Shown: positions 5,446 to 5,769 of the stretch, in pieces
Numbering within the stretch: the first letter of the stretch is position 1
How the letters are laid out: every line of letters begins with the position of its first letter
Assembly: GCA_003222835.1 (NCBI GenBank)
Contig: QHXE01000636.1
Span: forward strand, 1 to 5,769
DNA: 5,769 nucleotides
Direction: 5' to 3'
Origin: Acidobacteriota bacterium
GTDB lineage: Bacteria > Acidobacteriota > Blastocatellia > Pyrinomonadales > Pyrinomonadaceae
Notes under the pieces: model-generated
What the model was told of the DNA's origin: nothing
Seen by the model: only the letters and a program-made list of their open reading frames with translations
The model's database searches: none
Program-made: the position numbers and the translations under genes

Positions 5446-5769
5446 ATGGCTGCCGTGAAACTAGCACTTCTCGCAATCATTCTCATTCTGTCGTCCGCGC
5501 TGGCGCAGGCACAAACACCTTCCGTCTCACAAATAGCCGAGCGTGTGGACGTGCTCGCAAAGCAAGCGTTGGCGCGTCCCGTTGCCGGGATATCAATCGC
5601 AGTGGCCCGCAACGGCGAGGTTGTTTTTGCGCGCGGCTATGGCTTAGCCAATATCGAGCACGCTGTTCCAGTCACACCCGACACGGTCTTTCACATCGCC
5701 TCGATCTCCAAAAATATTCTGGCAGCGATCGTTCTGCGGCTCGCCGGCGAAGGGAAACTCCGGCTCGAC
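5446..5769 (+). CDS. Serine hydrolase, beta-lactamase / class C PBP family (5' part only)
   Basis: An open reading frame of 108 codons that runs off the right edge, so only the N-terminus is seen. A signal peptide is clear: a hydrophobic core at about 5-17 and a cleavage site after ALA (18-20) or AQA (20-22), so the enzyme is exported. It then matches the start of the PF00144 beta-lactamase-related fold: PVAGISIAVARNGEVVFARG (45-64), YGLANIEHAVPVTPDTVF (65-82) and HIASISKN (83-90), in which Ser86-x-x-Lys89 is the nucleophile and general-base motif. The family includes esterases, D-aminopeptidases and class C beta-lactamases; family membership alone does not imply antibiotic resistance. The later Tyr-x-Asn and His/Lys-x-Gly motifs lie outside the window. 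The ATG at 5446 has no Shine-Dalgarno and abuts the palindrome ending at 5441. A GTG at 5455 (giving MKLALL…) is a credible alternative start. Confidence 0.88.
   Translation, partial: MAAVKLALLAIILILSSALAQAQTPSVSQIAERVDVLAKQALARPVAGISIAVARNGEVVFARGYGLANIEHAVPVTPDTVFHIASISKNILAAIVLRLAGEGKLRLD

Overview
The window reads as an ordinary chromosomal stretch of a moderately GC-rich, soil-type Gram-negative bacterium. The style of its intergenic palindromes (short GC-rich stems with small fixed loops, next to tails such as TTTATAGAA) and the gene content suggest Acidobacteriota. This is inference from style, not a phylogenetic test. I see no phage, CRISPR, toxin-antitoxin, transposase, rRNA or tRNA gene.

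Layout. Positions 1-320 hold no gene but a dense cluster of small hairpins. Then come two minus-strand genes that look like one transcription unit, read from right to left: an uncharacterised nucleotidyltransferase-fold protein (2799-1594) and, 37 bp downstream, a GT-B glycosyltransferase (1556-321). A good promoter (TTGAAC, 17 bp, TATACT) lies just upstream of 2799 and predicts a very short leader without a Shine-Dalgarno. A second minus-strand pair follows: a small alpha-helical lipoprotein (4663-3998) and, 34 bp downstream, a beta-hydroxyacid dehydrogenase-family NAD(P) oxidoreductase (3963-3028). A third minus-strand gene encodes a 100-residue ABM-fold putative monooxygenase (5105-4803) with a textbook ribosome binding site. 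At the right edge a plus-strand serine hydrolase of the beta-lactamase/class C penicillin-binding protein family begins at about 5446 and runs off the window.

How the genes fit together. The nucleotidyltransferase and glycosyltransferase plausibly act in one surface-glycan or tailoring pathway, but the acceptor cannot be read from here. The lipoprotein, oxidoreductase and ABM protein show no obvious common pathway.

The most interesting content is non-coding. Three separate intergenic gaps (1-320, 4664-4802, 5172-5445) carry extragenic palindromes in which the loop and tail are conserved while the stem changes with compensating substitutions. In the right-hand gap they form a roughly 180-bp compound inverted repeat that ends four bases before the predicted hydrolase start codon. 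This looks like a REP-like dispersed repeat family, or a structured RNA/DNA element.
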